Assembly: GCA_902557935.1 (NCBI GenBank)
Contig: CACECJ010000001.1
Span: 248,001-312,000 of the forward strand
Length of the DNA stretch: 64,000 nucleotides
Direction of reading: 5' to 3'
Source: an uncultured Pelagibacteraceae bacterium
GTDB taxonomy: Bacteria > Pseudomonadota > Alphaproteobacteria > Pelagibacterales > Pelagibacteraceae
Of the stretch, positions 19,354 to 29,479 are shown in pieces. The notes beneath the pieces are model-generated. The model did not search any database, had not been told where the DNA came from, and saw only the letters and a list, made by a program, of their open reading frames with translations. Position 1 is the first letter of the stretch. Every line of letters begins with the position of its first letter. The translations under genes and the position numbers were made by a program.

Positions 19354-20548
19354 CTCTACCGTATATATCTTGATATCTGACTATATCAGTTTCTTTTAAA
19401 ATTGATCCTAACTGGGCTTCAATTATTTTTACTGGTTTTTTAAATGGATTTTCAATTCTGTGAATAGATTTAACTGGTATAAAAATAGTTTCATTAATTT
19501 TTAAAAAAAATTTTTTTCTATTGAGCGTTATTTTTGGAGTTCCTTGTGTAACAACCCAATGTTCAGAGCGATGAAAATGCTTTTGAAGACTTAAAACTCC
19601 TTTAGGTTTTACATAAAGTTCTTTAATTAAAAAGTTTTTACCATTATACAAATTTGTATATCTGCCCCAAGGTCTGTAAAAAATATTTTTCTTTTTTTGA
19701 TATCTAGTCTTTAATTTGTCATACATTTTACAAATTTCTTTCCAGCTACCAAGATCAGACCAAGATATATCTAAATTTATAGCATTAATATCTTTTGATT
19801 TTTCTAATATTGCGTAATCAAAAGAAATTGTCTTACACTTTAAAAAGTCTTTTTTATTAAGATAATAAATATTATTTTTAAATTTTGATTTATTTACAGA
19901 ATTTAAACAATAATTAAAGTTTTTGTTTTGATACTTCTTGAAGTTACTAATTATTGATTTTTTTGTAAGGAAAAACATTCCTGAATTCCAATAAGCATTC
20001 TTTTTAATAATTTTTTTTGCTTTTTCTAAATTTGGTTTTTCAATAAATTTAGTAACCTTATAATTATTGCTAACTCGTCTTGATAAAAAATAACCAAACT
20101 CAGAAGAAGGGTTAGAAGGTTTAATGCCAAATAAAAAGATATTTTTATCTGTCAGATATTTTTGATATTTTTTTATAGACTTATTAAACAGATTTGTTTT
20201 TTCAATTAAATGATCTGATGTTAAAAAAATTAAGGGTTGGTTCTCAGGAATTTCTTTTATTAATGCTGAACTGAGCATAGCAGGAGCAGTATTTTTTTTT
20301 GCTGGTTCAAGAATAATTCTATATTTTTTAAAACCTTTTAACCTTAAATGTTTTTTAATTTCTCTTGTATATCTTTTGTTGGTACTAATTATTGGGTAAT
20401 CAAAAATAGAATTTTTTATCCTCTCTAGAGTTTTTCCGAATAACGTCCAATTTCCAAAATCAATAAACTGCTTTGGTTGATGATGTTTTTTATCAGACCA
20501 GAGTCTTGTACCAGAACCGCCACATAAAATTACTGGACGTATTTTCAT
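19346..20548 (-). CDS. Mannose-1-phosphate guanylyltransferase-like protein with C-terminal cupin
   Basis: The 400-aa protein has an N-terminal nucleotidyltransferase with RPVILCGGSGTRLWSD (residues 4-19), PKQF, FLTSDHLI and the sugar-site FIEKP. A mannose-6-phosphate isomerase-type cupin follows, with RPWGRY and HFHRSEHWVVTQG. This is the architecture of ManC/AlgA enzymes that make GDP-mannose for surface polysaccharides, though about 70 aa shorter than the usual bifunctional form. Whether the isomerase half is active is unclear. It starts at the last base of ilvD and overlaps xthA convergently by 8 bp. Confidence 0.87.
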   Translation of the reverse strand: MKIRPVILCGGSGTRLWSDKKHHQPKQFIDFGNWTLFGKTLERIKNSIFDYPIISTNKRYTREIKKHLRLKGFKKYRIILEPAKKNTAPAMLSSALIKEIPENQPLIFLTSDHLIEKTNLFNKSIKKYQKYLTDKNIFLFGIKPSNPSSEFGYFLSRRVSNNYKVTKFIEKPNLEKAKKIIKKNAYWNSGMFFLTKKSIISNFKKYQNKNFNYCLNSVNKSKFKNNIYYLNKKDFLKCKTISFDYAILEKSKDINAINLDISWSDLGSWKEICKMYDKLKTRYQKKKNIFYRPWGRYTNLYNGKNFLIKELYVKPKGVLSLQKHFHRSEHWVVTQGTPKITLNRKKFFLKINETIFIPVKSIHRIENPFKKPVKIIEAQLGSILKETDIVRYQDIYGRVK

Positions 20549-22266
20549 TAAATTTTTGAATATTCTTTAACTTCTTTTTTCTTACCTGGATGTGTTGGAG
20601 CGCCGAGATAAGCAGGGCCTACTGTTTGAGCATATTTCCAAATCGTTCCCGATCCGAAACTTGATTTTTTTTCTTTCCATTTTTTTCTTCTAGCTTTTAA
20701 TTGTGCGCTAGTAAGCCTGACATTGATTGATCCTTTTTTTGCATCGATATCGATCACGTCTCCATTTTTGAGAAGCGCAATTGGGCCGCCCATTGCAGCT
20801 TCTGGGCCAACGTGACCAACACAGAAACCTCTAGTAGCTCCTGAAAACCTTCCATCAGTTATGAGTGCAACTTTTTCACCTTTGCCTTGCCCATAAATAG
20901 CTCCAGTTGTTGAGAGCATTTCTCTCATTCCCGGTCCACCTTTGGGACCTTCATATCTGATTATTATTACATCACCATCCTTATATTTTTTTGTCTGTAC
21001 TGCTTTCATTGCATCTTCTTCATTATCAAAACATCTAGCTTTACCTGTAAATTGTAATTTCTTTAATCCTGCAATTTTTACGATTGCTCCGTCTGGAGCT
21101 AAATTACCTTTTAATCCAACGACTCCACCATCTGGAGAAAGGGGGTTATTATATTCTCTTAAAACTTTTTGATTAGTATTAAACTTAATATTGGTTAAAT
21201 TTTCTCTCATAGTTTTACCTGTAACTGTCATACATTCTCCATGAATATATCCTCCGTCATATAAAGTTTTTAATAACATAGGAACGCCGCCAGCTTCCCA
21301 CATGTCTTTTGCAACGAATTTTCCTCCAGGTTTTAAATCAGCTAGATAAGGAGTTTTTTTAAATATTTTTGCAACGTCCATTAAATCAAATTTTACTCCT
21401 ATTTCATTAGCAAGTGCAGGTAAATGTAGAGCTGCATTAGTAGAGCCACCAGTAGCAGCCACAATCGTAGCTGCGTTTTCTAAAGATTTTTTTGTTACTA
21501 TTTCTCTTGGTTTAATTTTTTTTTCTAATAAATTCATAACTGCTTGACCACTTTCATAAGCATATTTATCTCTTTCCTCATAAGGGGCTGGCGTCCCAGC
21601 TGAATAAGGTAAAGCTAAGCCTATCGCTTCCGATACACACGCCATTGTATTAGCTGTAAATTGACCTCCACAAGCCCCAGCACTTGGACAAGCTACTAAT
21701 TCTAATTCTCTTAATTCTTCAGAGGACATTTTACCTGAAGAATGTTTACCTACTGCTTCAAAAACATCTACAACGGTAACATCTTTTCCTTTAAATTTGC
21801 CTGGCAAAATTGATCCGCCATAAATGAACACACTAGGTACATTCAATCTCAACATAGACATCATCAAACCTGGAAGAGATTTGTCGCATCCAGCGATACC
21901 AACTAGTGCATCGTAACAATGTCCTCTTACTGTCAGTTCAGCTGAGTCAGCAATTACTTCTCTGGAAATTAACGATGATTTCATTCCTTCATGACCCATG
22001 GCAATACCATCTGTTACGGTTATAGTGCAAAATTCTCTTGGCGTTCCACCAGATTGTTTGACTCCTTTTTTAACTGACTGTGCCTGTCGCATTAAAGCTG
22101 TATTGCAAGGTGCAGCTTCATTCCAAGTGGATACAACTCCTACAAACGGCTTCGCCACATCCTGTTCAGTTTCTCCCATTGCATAGTAAAAAGATCTATG
22201 TGGAGCTCTATCTGGGCCTAAAGAAGTATGACGACTGGGTAGTTTTTTTTTATCAATTTTAGACAT
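20548..22266 (-). CDS. ilvD: Dihydroxy-acid dehydratase
   Basis: IlvD dehydrates dihydroxy acids to 2-keto acids in valine, leucine and isoleucine synthesis. The 572-aa protein has the family's Fe-S cluster cysteines in [24 protein letters not shown] and [14 protein letters not shown], and the conserved [19 protein letters not shown] near the C-terminus. Fourteen or so residues at the N-terminus precede the catalytic core. It begins immediately before the valS stop, so valS and ilvD are likely co-transcribed: one makes valine's precursor and the other charges tRNA-Val. Confidence 0.97.
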   Translation of the reverse strand: MSKIDKKKLPSRHTSLGPDRAPHRSFYYAMGETEQDVAKPFVGVVSTWNEAAPCNTALMRQAQSVKKGVKQSGGTPREFCTITVTDGIAMGHEGMKSSLISREVIADSAELTVRGHCYDALVGIAGCDKSLPGLMMSMLRLNVPSVFIYGGSILPGKFKGKDVTVVDVFEAVGKHSSGKMSSEELRELELVACPSAGACGGQFTANTMACVSEAIGLALPYSAGTPAPYEERDKYAYESGQAVMNLLEKKIKPREIVTKKSLENAATIVAATGGSTNAALHLPALANEIGVKFDLMDVAKIFKKTPYLADLKPGGKFVAKDMWEAGGVPMLLKTLYDGGYIHGECMTVTGKTMRENLTNIKFNTNQKVLREYNNPLSPDGGVVGLKGNLAPDGAIVKIAGLKKLQFTGKARCFDNEEDAMKAVQTKKYKDGDVIIIRYEGPKGGPGMREMLSTTGAIYGQGKGEKVALITDGRFSGATRGFCVGHVGPEAAMGGPIALLKNGDVIDIDAKKGSINVRLTSAQLKARRKKWKEKKSSFGSGTIWKYAQTVGPAYLGAPTHPGKKKEVKEYSKI

Positions 22267-24915
22267 TTAATTAATACTAGACACAATACTTCTTAATTTT
22301 CCATCTTCAATAGTTAATTCTTTAACTAAATTTTTATCACTTTGTACTATTTCTTTAGGTGCATTTGTCACATAAGCCTTATTTTTGAGCTTATTATTTA
22401 AACCAGTTATTTGTTTATTAATTGTCTCAATTTTTTGTAAAATTCTCTCTTTTTGAGATCCTAAATTTACATCCTCATTAAAATTTAATGAAAGTTTTTC
22501 CTTTAGAACTAGAATATCTATTGAATTTTTATCTCTTATCTTTGTTGTAAAAACATTATTTACTCTACCAACCTGTTTTATCAGATTTATATTTTTAGTT
22601 ACCAATTTCTTTAACTTCCCTGACTTATCATCAAAAAATATGTCACAATATAATTTTGGAGTAATTTTTAACTCTGCTTTAGTAGATCTAATGTTAGAAA
22701 TTATTTCAATTAAATCATTTATATTATTTTGATTTTTGAAAAATTTATCAATAATCTTAAGATCTGGCCAACTGGAACTGATTAAATAATTATTGAAAAT
22801 TTTTTTATAAGAATTTAAAGACCATAAGTTCTCAGTGAAAAAAGGGATAAAAGGATGAAGAATTCTAAGAATATTTGCCATCATAAATGATGAGAAAGCT
22901 TTAGCTTCTTTAATTTCACTTTTATTTTTTGAATTAAAAATAGGTTTTAAGAACTCTAAATACCAATCACAATAAGAATGCCAAACAAATTGATATGCAT
23001 ACCTAGCAGCCTCATCAAACCTAAATATTTCAATGTTTTTCGAGATAAAATTTTGTGTTTTTATAAATTCGTTGTAAATCCAATGGTTAATTGGAAGTTT
23101 AATTGAGGTCAAATTTATCTTTTTATCTAATTTACAATTATTAAGTTTTAAAAAATTATTTGCGCTCCAAATTTTTGTTATAAAGTTTCTATTTCCAATA
23201 ACTCTATCTTTTGATAATTTTACATCTCGGCCTGGAGATGCCATCGAAATTAAAGTAAACCTTAAACTATCTGCTCCATATTCACTTATTAAATCTAATG
23301 GATCGATCACATTGCCTTTTGACTTTGACATTTTCTGTCCCTTTTCATCTCTTACCAAGGCATGAACATATACTTTATAAAAAGGTGTATTTTTTCTAAA
23401 ATGATTTCCCATCATCAACATCCTTGCTACCCAAAAGAAAATTATATCAAAACCAGTAACAAGAACTGAAGTTGGATAAAATTTATTAAGTTCCTCAGTT
23501 TTATTCGGCCATCCAAGAGTCGCAAAAGGCCATAGAGCTGATGAAAACCAAGTATCTAAAACATCTGTTTCCTGTTTTAATTTAAATTGATTATTTTTAT
23601 TTTTTTTCTTCGCTAGTTTTACTGCATCTTTTTCACTTTCAGCTACAAAAATATTTCCATTTTCATCATACCAAGCAGGTATTCTATGACCCCACCAAAT
23701 CTGACGAGATATACACCAAGGCTCAATATTATTCATCCATTGAAAAAATGTTTTAGACCAATTGCTTGGAAAAAAAGTAGTTTTGCCCTCTTTAACTATC
23801 TTAATTGGTTTTTTGGATAATTTTTTGGCATCAACAAACCATTGCTCTGTTAAGAGAGGTTCGATTATAGTGTTTGATCTATCTCCATATGGAACTTTAT
23901 TTTTAATATTTTCGATTTTTACGAGAGAACCTTTATCCTTTAATTTTTTAATTATAAGTTTTCTTGCTTCAAATCTGTCTAAACCATGAAACTCTTTAAT
24001 CCCATTTTTGTTTATTTTACCATTCTCTTCAAAAATATTTATTATTTCTAATTTATTTCTTTTGCCTACTTCATAATCATTGAAATCATGTGCTGGTGTA
24101 ATTTTTACTGCTCCTGAACCTTGTTCCGGATCAGCGTAATTGTCAGAAATAATTTTGACAGTTCTATCAACAATTGGAATAAGAACATTTTTTCCAACTA
24201 AATTAACATATCTTTCATCCTTTGGATTTACAGCGACCGCGGTATCTCCCATCATTGTTTCTGGTCTGGTGGTGGCGATAGTGATTTTTTGATCTGAATT
24301 CTCTATTGTATAATCAATGTAATACAATTGAGATTGAACATCTTTTTGATTTACTTCCAAGTCAGAAATAGCAGTTTGAAGTTTAGTATCCCAATTAACT
24401 AATTTTTTATCCTTGTAAATCAGCTTATTATTATAAAGATCAACAAAAACTTTAATTACAGCTTTAGAAAGATCCTTATCCATGGTGAACCTCGTTCTTG
24501 ACCAATCACACGAACAACCTAATTTCTTAAGTTGATCTAAAATTATTCCACCAGATTCATCTTTCCAATCCCATACTTTTTTAATAAATTTCTCTCTTCC
24601 TAAATCACTTTTTTTAATTCCTTCTTTTAAAAGATTATTTTCAACAACTGCTTGTGTTGCAATTCCAGCATGATCTGTTCCAGGTTGCCACAGAGTTTCG
24701 AGACCTTTCATTCTATTAAATCTAACTAAAACATCTTGTAGACTATTGTTTAAAGCATGTCCCATATGTAATCTGCCAGTTACATTAGGTGGAGGAATTA
24801 CTATAGAAAATTTTTTATTTGATTTGTTCCTTTTTGGTTTGAATAAGCCTTTTTTAATCCAAAAATCTGAGATTTTTTTTTCTTCTTTATTATGATTATA
24901 TTTTTTAAATTCCAT
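22267..24915 (-). CDS. valS: Valyl-tRNA synthetase
   Basis: ValRS charges and proofreads tRNA-Val. The 882-aa class I enzyme has PPPNVTGRLHMGHALNN (HIGH motif HMGH at residues 50-53), the editing domain with TTRPETMMGDTAVAV, KMSKSKGN (KMSKS at 528-532), and a C-terminal coiled-coil arm typical of ValRS. No clear Shine-Dalgarno precedes the ATG. It begins the valS-ilvD-guanylyltransferase transcript and is divergent from tRNA-Cys across a 181-bp spacer in which I see no confident promoter. Confidence 0.97.
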   Translation of the reverse strand: MEFKKYNHNKEEKKISDFWIKKGLFKPKRNKSNKKFSIVIPPPNVTGRLHMGHALNNSLQDVLVRFNRMKGLETLWQPGTDHAGIATQAVVENNLLKEGIKKSDLGREKFIKKVWDWKDESGGIILDQLKKLGCSCDWSRTRFTMDKDLSKAVIKVFVDLYNNKLIYKDKKLVNWDTKLQTAISDLEVNQKDVQSQLYYIDYTIENSDQKITIATTRPETMMGDTAVAVNPKDERYVNLVGKNVLIPIVDRTVKIISDNYADPEQGSGAVKITPAHDFNDYEVGKRNKLEIINIFEENGKINKNGIKEFHGLDRFEARKLIIKKLKDKGSLVKIENIKNKVPYGDRSNTIIEPLLTEQWFVDAKKLSKKPIKIVKEGKTTFFPSNWSKTFFQWMNNIEPWCISRQIWWGHRIPAWYDENGNIFVAESEKDAVKLAKKKNKNNQFKLKQETDVLDTWFSSALWPFATLGWPNKTEELNKFYPTSVLVTGFDIIFFWVARMLMMGNHFRKNTPFYKVYVHALVRDEKGQKMSKSKGNVIDPLDLISEYGADSLRFTLISMASPGRDVKLSKDRVIGNRNFITKIWSANNFLKLNNCKLDKKINLTSIKLPINHWIYNEFIKTQNFISKNIEIFRFDEAARYAYQFVWHSYCDWYLEFLKPIFNSKNKSEIKEAKAFSSFMMANILRILHPFIPFFTENLWSLNSYKKIFNNYLISSSWPDLKIIDKFFKNQNNINDLIEIISNIRSTKAELKITPKLYCDIFFDDKSGKLKKLVTKNINLIKQVGRVNNVFTTKIRDKNSIDILVLKEKLSLNFNEDVNLGSQKERILQKIETINKQITGLNNKLKNKAYVTNAPKEIVQSDKNLVKELTIEDGKLRSIVSSIN

Positions 24916-25096
24916 TTTTTTGATATCTAGAGATATATATCACATTTAAATAATACAGAAATAAGAATAAAAAGTGCCCAAAATATAAAAGATAAAAATA
25001 TAACAATTTACTTCCAAAAAAATAAGTTATATTTATTCGATAATAACAAAAATAGATTAAAATCGTAGTGAGTTTTATGATTTTATTTATAAATAC

Positions 25097-25170
25097 GGCC
25101 ACGTGGCGGAATGGTTACGCAGAGGATTGCAAATCCTTTTATCCCAGTTCGATTCTGGGCGTGGCCTCCA
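25097..25170 (+). tRNA. tRNA-Cys (anticodon GCA)
   Basis: The 7-bp acceptor stem pairs 25097-25103 with 25160-25166, followed by discriminator T and an encoded CCA. The anticodon loop TTGCAAA holds GCA at 25129-25131, and the T loop reads TTCGATT. Total length is 74 nt. A second tRNA follows 48 nt downstream on the same strand, so the pair may share one precursor. Confidence 0.96.
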
Positions 25171-25218
25171 AAAAAATTTGTTGTTTTATTATATTAAAAA
25201 AAGTATGTTCGCTTTTAT

Positions 25219-25294
25219 TCCTCGGTAGCTCAGTTGGTAGAGCAGTTGACTGTTAATCAATTGGTCGCAGGTTCGAGTCCTGCCCGAGGAGCCA
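25219..25294 (+). tRNA. tRNA-Asn (anticodon GTT)
   Basis: The acceptor stem pairs 25219-25225 with 25284-25290; discriminator G and an encoded CCA follow. The anticodon loop CTGTTAA holds GTT at 25252-25254 and the T loop is TTCGAGT. The 76-nt gene ends 1 bp before the stop codon of the convergent XRE regulator, so a terminator for this tRNA would have to lie inside that gene. Confidence 0.97.
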
Positions 25295-25295
25295 A

Positions 25296-25661
25296 TCAAC
25301 CGACTTTTTCAAATTTAGAAGTGTTATTCAATATCTGCAAGATCTTTTCTTTTTGAGTTTTAGATAGAGAAGAAAAAGTCCTGCTTAAAAACGAATAATT
25401 CAAATCCTCGTTTGAATCTTCTCCAGAGATGACATCTTTAAATTCTTTGTAGTCTTCAAAAAAATATATGATTGGAACTTTTAAAAATTGTGATAATTGC
25501 ATAAGTCTGTTAGAACTTACTCCATTAGTGCCTTTTTCATATTTTTGTATTTGTTGAAACGTGACGTTTATAGCTTGAGCAACTTTGGTTTGTGTTAAAC
25601 CTAAAGATAGCCTTCGCATTCTTAATTTTTTTCCTAAATGAATATTGAAATTTTCTTCCAT
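25296..25661 (-). CDS. XRE-family helix-turn-helix transcriptional regulator
   Basis: The 121-aa protein has a Cro/C1-type HTH at about residues 8-66, with GLTQTKVAQAINVTFQQIQKYEKGTNGVS as the helix-turn-helix region (two separate halves around the turn). A hydrophilic C-terminal tail ends in TQKEKILQILNN. Such single-domain regulators are common in alphaproteobacteria; no ligand domain is visible and the targets are unknown. A good Shine-Dalgarno (AGGGAG) lies 5 nt before the ATG. The upstream spacer has a T11G6 homopolymer tract. The gene ends against tRNA-Asn. Confidence 0.88.
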   Translation of the reverse strand: MEENFNIHLGKKLRMRRLSLGLTQTKVAQAINVTFQQIQKYEKGTNGVSSNRLMQLSQFLKVPIIYFFEDYKEFKDVISGEDSNEDLNYSFLSRTFSSLSKTQKEKILQILNNTSKFEKVG

Positions 25662-25720
25662 AGTACTCCCTAAATTTCAAATATAAAACCTCAAAATGAA
25701 TATTTTGGCAATACCAATAA

Positions 25721-25737
25721 TTTTTTTTTTTGGGGGG
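25721..25737. repeat. Homopolymer tract T11G6 in the spacer upstream of the XRE gene
   Basis: Eleven T residues are followed directly by six G residues in the 141-bp spacer between the XRE start and the end of the exported DUF6134-like gene. On the minus strand the tract follows a TTGACC that could be a -35 element, so length changes could alter promoter spacing. Such runs are also prone to sequencing error. No convincing -10 element was found. Confidence 0.6.
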
Positions 25738-25802
25738 TCAAAATGCAAAAAAAACATAATTTAAGTGTTGACTATAGCCTAAAAATGAAGTTTGAAAATT
25801 TA

Positions 25803-26486
25803 CTATTTTACTTTTTTTAGCCTATATTCCCAATATCCAGTTTTATCAAAAGCAGCTTTAATCCAAAGATAAGTCCCTTCTTCATACCAAATTTCTGTAT
25901 TAAGTTTTTTGTCTTTTGATAAACTAGGATCAGAGGAACTAAATTTAAATCGGAGAGTATTATAAACCTTATCACCAATTTTTATTTGTTCTTTGCCTTT
26001 AAATTCAACTTTCTGTTCTATAATTCTTCCTGACACAGCACTAATTTGGGCTTTTTTTTGAACAATTTCATGATTCCACCATGTTCCAATGATCATTTCT
26101 TTATCAGCTTTTCCTTTATAGGAAGAGCCATCTATAATTAAATTATTATCATTAGGATCTATTGAGATATTTACGTATTTTTCTTTTTTATTTTGATTAG
26201 TTGTAGAATTAAAACCCGAAAAAATTCCATTTTTATACTTTTCAGTGCCTTGCGCATAATATTTGTATAGATCAACGCCTAGTTTTGTAATTTTAAAACT
26301 TACTTCGTTATCTATTGTTAATTCACCATTATTTCTTTGAAATTTATAAATATGATATCCAATTAATTTATTATTTCTGAATAATTCATACTCCAGGTAA
26401 TTATACTTAGAATAATGGTCTACATGAGCATAATTATTTGTTACTAGAGCGAATACTAAAGCAATTGAAAGTATATATTTTTTCAT
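25803..26486 (-). CDS. Exported DUF6134-like protein
   Basis: Starting at the ATG at 26486 the protein is 227 aa and begins MKKYILSIALVFALVTNNYA, a standard signal peptide with cleavage probably after Ala20. The mature part is beta-rich, with ELFRNNKLIGYHIYKF, GTWWNHEIVQ and YWEYRLKKV. These resemble DUF6134/DUF3108-type periplasmic proteins that often have repeated lipocalin-like strands. An open frame extends to 26525, but that would run into cysK and spoil the leader. Function unknown. It is divergent from cysK with only 12 bp between the starts. Confidence 0.75.
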   Translation of the reverse strand: MKKYILSIALVFALVTNNYAHVDHYSKYNYLEYELFRNNKLIGYHIYKFQRNNGELTIDNEVSFKITKLGVDLYKYYAQGTEKYKNGIFSGFNSTTNQNKKEKYVNISIDPNDNNLIIDGSSYKGKADKEMIIGTWWNHEIVQKKAQISAVSGRIIEQKVEFKGKEQIKIGDKVYNTLRFKFSSSDPSLSKDKKLNTEIWYEEGTYLWIKAAFDKTGYWEYRLKKVK

Positions 26487-26498
26487 ATATTTAATGAT

Positions 26499-27494
26499 AT
26501 GGAAACTAAATCTGTTATTTCGCAAATTGGAAATACACCATTAATAAGATTAAAACAAGCCTCAGAATTGACTGGATGTAATATTTTCGGAAAGGCAGAA
26601 TATTTTAACCCTGGTGAGTCAGTGAAAGATCGAGCAGCGCTTTTTATAGTAAAAGATGCAATTGAAAAAAAACTTATCTCTAAAGGTGGAACAATTGTTG
26701 AAGGAACAGCTGGGAATACAGGTATAGGATTAGCTATAGTTTGTAAAGAATTCGATTTAAAACTCAAAATAGTCATCCCAAATACACAATCAATAGAAAA
26801 AAAAGAAACTTTAAAAAAACTTGGAGCAGATTTAATTGAAGTTGAGGCGGTGCCATTCTCAAATCCAAAAAACTATATTAAACAATCAAAAAAAATTGCA
26901 GAAGATTTGAACAAGAATAGTAAAAATGGTGTTTATTGGGCAAATCAGTTTGATAATACAATTAATACAGAAGCACATATTCAAACGACTGCTGAAGAAA
27001 TATGGAATCAAACTGCTGGTTCAATTGATGGATTTACATGCGCTGTAGGTACAGGTGGAACATTGGCTGGAGTGTCTATTGGGTTAAAAAATAAAAATAA
27101 GAATATAAAGATTGCTTTATCTGACCCGATGGGTTCTTCATTATTCTCTCACATTAAAAGTAATAAATTAGAAAGCTCGGGAAATTCAATAACAGAAGGA
27201 ATTGGTACTGCAAGAATTACTAAAAATTTTGAAAAAGCACTAGTTGATGATGCTTTTCAAACAAGTGATACCGAAGCTTTGAATCTTGTTTATGAGTTAA
27301 TAGAGAAACAAAAAATAATATTGGGAGGATCTTCTGGTATAAATATTGCAGGGGCAATCAAACTTGCAAAAAAAATGGGTCCAGGAAAAACTATTGTCAC
27401 TATACTATGTGATCACGGTAAAAGATATGCTAGTAAAATCTTTAATAAGGAGTTTTTAAAAAGTAAAAATTTACCAATTCCTAAATGGCTATAA
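26499..27494 (+). CDS. cysK: Cysteine synthase (O-acetylserine sulfhydrylase), PLP-dependent
   Basis: The enzyme joins sulfide with O-acetylserine to make cysteine. The 331-aa fold-type II PLP protein has SVKDRAA with the cofactor Lys43, the substrate loop [10 protein letters not shown], the phosphate-binding [10 protein letters not shown], and [11 protein letters not shown]. It matches the CysK/Cys2-type group with an extended C-terminus ending LPIPKWL. SAR11 cells are known to depend on reduced sulfur, so this gene probably uses sulfide released from organosulfur compounds. Its end overlaps the convergent aapP by 6 bp. Confidence 0.92.
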   Translation: METKSVISQIGNTPLIRLKQASELTGCNIFGKAEYFNPGESVKDRAALFIVKDAIEKKLISKGGTIVEGTAGNTGIGLAIVCKEFDLKLKIVIPNTQSIEKKETLKKLGADLIEVEAVPFSNPKNYIKQSKKIAEDLNKNSKNGVYWANQFDNTINTEAHIQTTAEEIWNQTAGSIDGFTCAVGTGGTLAGVSIGLKNKNKNIKIALSDPMGSSLFSHIKSNKLESSGNSITEGIGTARITKNFEKALVDDAFQTSDTEALNLVYELIEKQKIILGGSSGINIAGAIKLAKKMGPGKTIVTILCDHGKRYASKIFNKEFLKSKNLPIPKWL

Positions 27495-28220
27495 TATTTG
27501 GCTCAAAAATAATTTTGTTCTTTCAGATTTTGGGTTTTCAAAAAATTCTTTTGTTTTAGCTCTTTCGACTATTTTGCCTTCGTCCATAAAAATCATATTA
27601 TCTGCAACTTCTTTAGCAAAACCCATTTCATGAGTAACGACTATCATTGTCATTCCACCTTTTGCTAAATCTACCATAACATCTAAAACTTCTTTGATCA
27701 TTTCAGGATCTAGTGCTGAAGTAGGTTCATCAAACAACATTATTTTTGGTTCCATACAAAGTGCTCGTGCTATCGCTGCTCTTTGTTGTTGCCCGCCTGA
27801 AAGTTGACCTGGAAATTTTAATGCCTGATCGTCTATTTGAACTCTAGTTAAGTTTTTCATTGCAACTTCTTCAGCTTTTTTTTTAGGTAATTTTTTTACC
27901 CAAATGGGTGCCAATGTGCAGTTATCCAAAATTGAAAGGTGAGGAAACAAATTAAATTGCTGAAAAACCATCCCTACTTCGGCTCTTATTTTTTCTATAT
28001 TTTTAGTATTTTCAGCTAGTTCAGTACCATCAACGATAATGTTACCTTCTTGATGTTCCTCTAATCTATTTATGCATCTAATTAAAGTTGATTTTCCTGA
28101 CCCTGATGGACCACAAATAACTATTTTTTCTTGTAGAGCAACTTCAAGGTCAATATCTTTCAACACCTGGAATTTATCAAACCATTTATTAACTTTTTTT
28201 AACTCAATTATTTTTTCCAT
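27489..28220 (-). CDS. aapP: General L-amino acid ABC transporter, ATP-binding protein
   Basis: This is the ATPase that powers amino-acid uptake. The 243-aa protein has Walker A GPSGSGKS (residues 37-44), the signature [15 protein letters not shown], Walker [13 protein letters not shown] and the switch His in VVTHEMGF. It belongs to the polar amino-acid (HisP/GlnQ) class. It is the last gene of aapJ-aapQ-aapM-aapP, 2 bp after aapM. Confidence 0.95.
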   Translation of the reverse strand: MEKIIELKKVNKWFDKFQVLKDIDLEVALQEKIVICGPSGSGKSTLIRCINRLEEHQEGNIIVDGTELAENTKNIEKIRAEVGMVFQQFNLFPHLSILDNCTLAPIWVKKLPKKKAEEVAMKNLTRVQIDDQALKFPGQLSGGQQQRAAIARALCMEPKIMLFDEPTSALDPEMIKEVLDVMVDLAKGGMTMIVVTHEMGFAKEVADNMIFMDEGKIVERAKTKEFFENPKSERTKLFLSQIL

Positions 28221-28222
28221 AA

Positions 28223-29479
28223 TTATCTTTCTGTGCTTAATTTTTTTTCTAAATTTTGACTATATCTACTCATTGCATAACATATTACCCAGAAAACTAA
28301 ACCTGCAAAAACATATCCTTCCATAGCCATTCCAAGCCAGTTTGGATTTGTTTTTGCTAAACCTATCATACCTGCTAATTCCATCAACCCTACAACGAAA
28401 ATTAATGGTGTATCCTTTACTAAAGCTAGAAGAGTATTTGCTATTCCAGGTATTACTAATTTAAGCGCTTGAGGCAATATTATAAGAACATTCATTCTCC
28501 AATATCCCATTCCTAAAGACTTCGCAGCTTCATATTGACCCTTTGGTAAAGCTTGTAATCCTCCTCTAACAACTTCCGCCATGTAAGCAGCTTCAAACAG
28601 TGTGATCGCTATTAAAACTCTAATTAACTTATCAATAAAAGTGCCATCTGGTAAAAACATAGGAAACATTACAGCTGCCATAAATAAAACTGTAATTAAT
28701 GGCACACCTCTCCAAAGTTCTATAAAACCAATCGAAATATATCTGATAGCTGGCAACGAAGATCGCCTACCTAGTGCTAAAAAAACACCTATTGGAAAAC
28801 AGAAAAGGATAGCAAATGCAGAAATAATGAAAGTTAATGAAAGACCTCCCCATGCAGCAGTCTCTACATATACTAAACCGAAGCTACCACCTGATAACAA
28901 CTTAATACCTATGAAAGGATAAATAAAGAGTAAAAAAATTATAAAATATTTTTTTATTTTTGGAGGCACAAAAAAAGCTACTCCCACCAAAACAAATAAC
29001 AATATGAAGGCGCTATTTACTCTCCATTGTTCTACATCAGGATAAAGCCCATACATTAGTCTGTTAAACCATACTTTTATAAATACCCAGCAAGCTCCAT
29101 TACCAGTACAATCATCTTTTGAAGAACCTGCAAAATTAGCCTCTAAAATCAACCAATTCATTAAAGGTGAAATTGCCTTGATTATTATGAATAATATTAG
29201 AAGAGATAAAAAAGCATTAAAATTACTTGAGTTAATGTTTTTATTTAATTTATCTAAAAATCCAATACCGCTGAACTCTATTCTTATTAGATACAGACCG
29301 ATATAGCCTATTAATAACGGAAAAAAATAACTTAATGTTTGAGGCAAAAAACCTGTAATGTTAAGATTTAAAAAAGTATTTATCAAAACATCTAAAAAGG
29401 CAAATATAACGAAAATACTTCCTAAGGGTAAAAAAGTATTAATTTTATCTTTTGTTGGTTTTAAATTTGTTAATATCAT
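28223..29479 (-). CDS. aapM: General L-amino acid ABC transporter, permease
   Basis: The 418-aa inner-membrane permease has an extended N-terminal region of several membrane segments, as is typical for AapM. The C-terminal His/Glu/Gln-type permease domain carries the EAA loop around [23 protein letters not shown], the contact for the ATPase. AapM and AapQ form the channel heterodimer. It abuts aapQ directly and precedes aapP by 2 bp. Confidence 0.94.
   Translation of the reverse strand: MILTNLKPTKDKINTFLPLGSIFVIFAFLDVLINTFLNLNITGFLPQTLSYFFPLLIGYIGLYLIRIEFSGIGFLDKLNKNINSSNFNAFLSLLILFIIIKAISPLMNWLILEANFAGSSKDDCTGNGACWVFIKVWFNRLMYGLYPDVEQWRVNSAFILLFVLVGVAFFVPPKIKKYFIIFLLFIYPFIGIKLLSGGSFGLVYVETAAWGGLSLTFIISAFAILFCFPIGVFLALGRRSSLPAIRYISIGFIELWRGVPLITVLFMAAVMFPMFLPDGTFIDKLIRVLIAITLFEAAYMAEVVRGGLQALPKGQYEAAKSLGMGYWRMNVLIILPQALKLVIPGIANTLLALVKDTPLIFVVGLMELAGMIGLAKTNPNWLGMAMEGYVFAGLVFWVICYAMSRYSQNLEKKLSTER

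Noticed and set aside
24920-24941. Imperfect inverted repeat TGATAT...ATATCA upstream of valS
   Set aside because: Short AT-only arms, expected by chance in this composition; no T-run or other support.
24905-25102. Minus-strand ORF of 65 codons in the valS/tRNA-Cys spacer
   Set aside because: Low-complexity Tyr/Phe/Leu-rich translation of AT-rich spacer that overlaps valS and the tRNA promoter region.
26483-26776. Minus-strand ORF of 97 codons opposite the cysK start
   Set aside because: Antisense to conserved PLP-enzyme sequence and overlapping the divergent promoter region.
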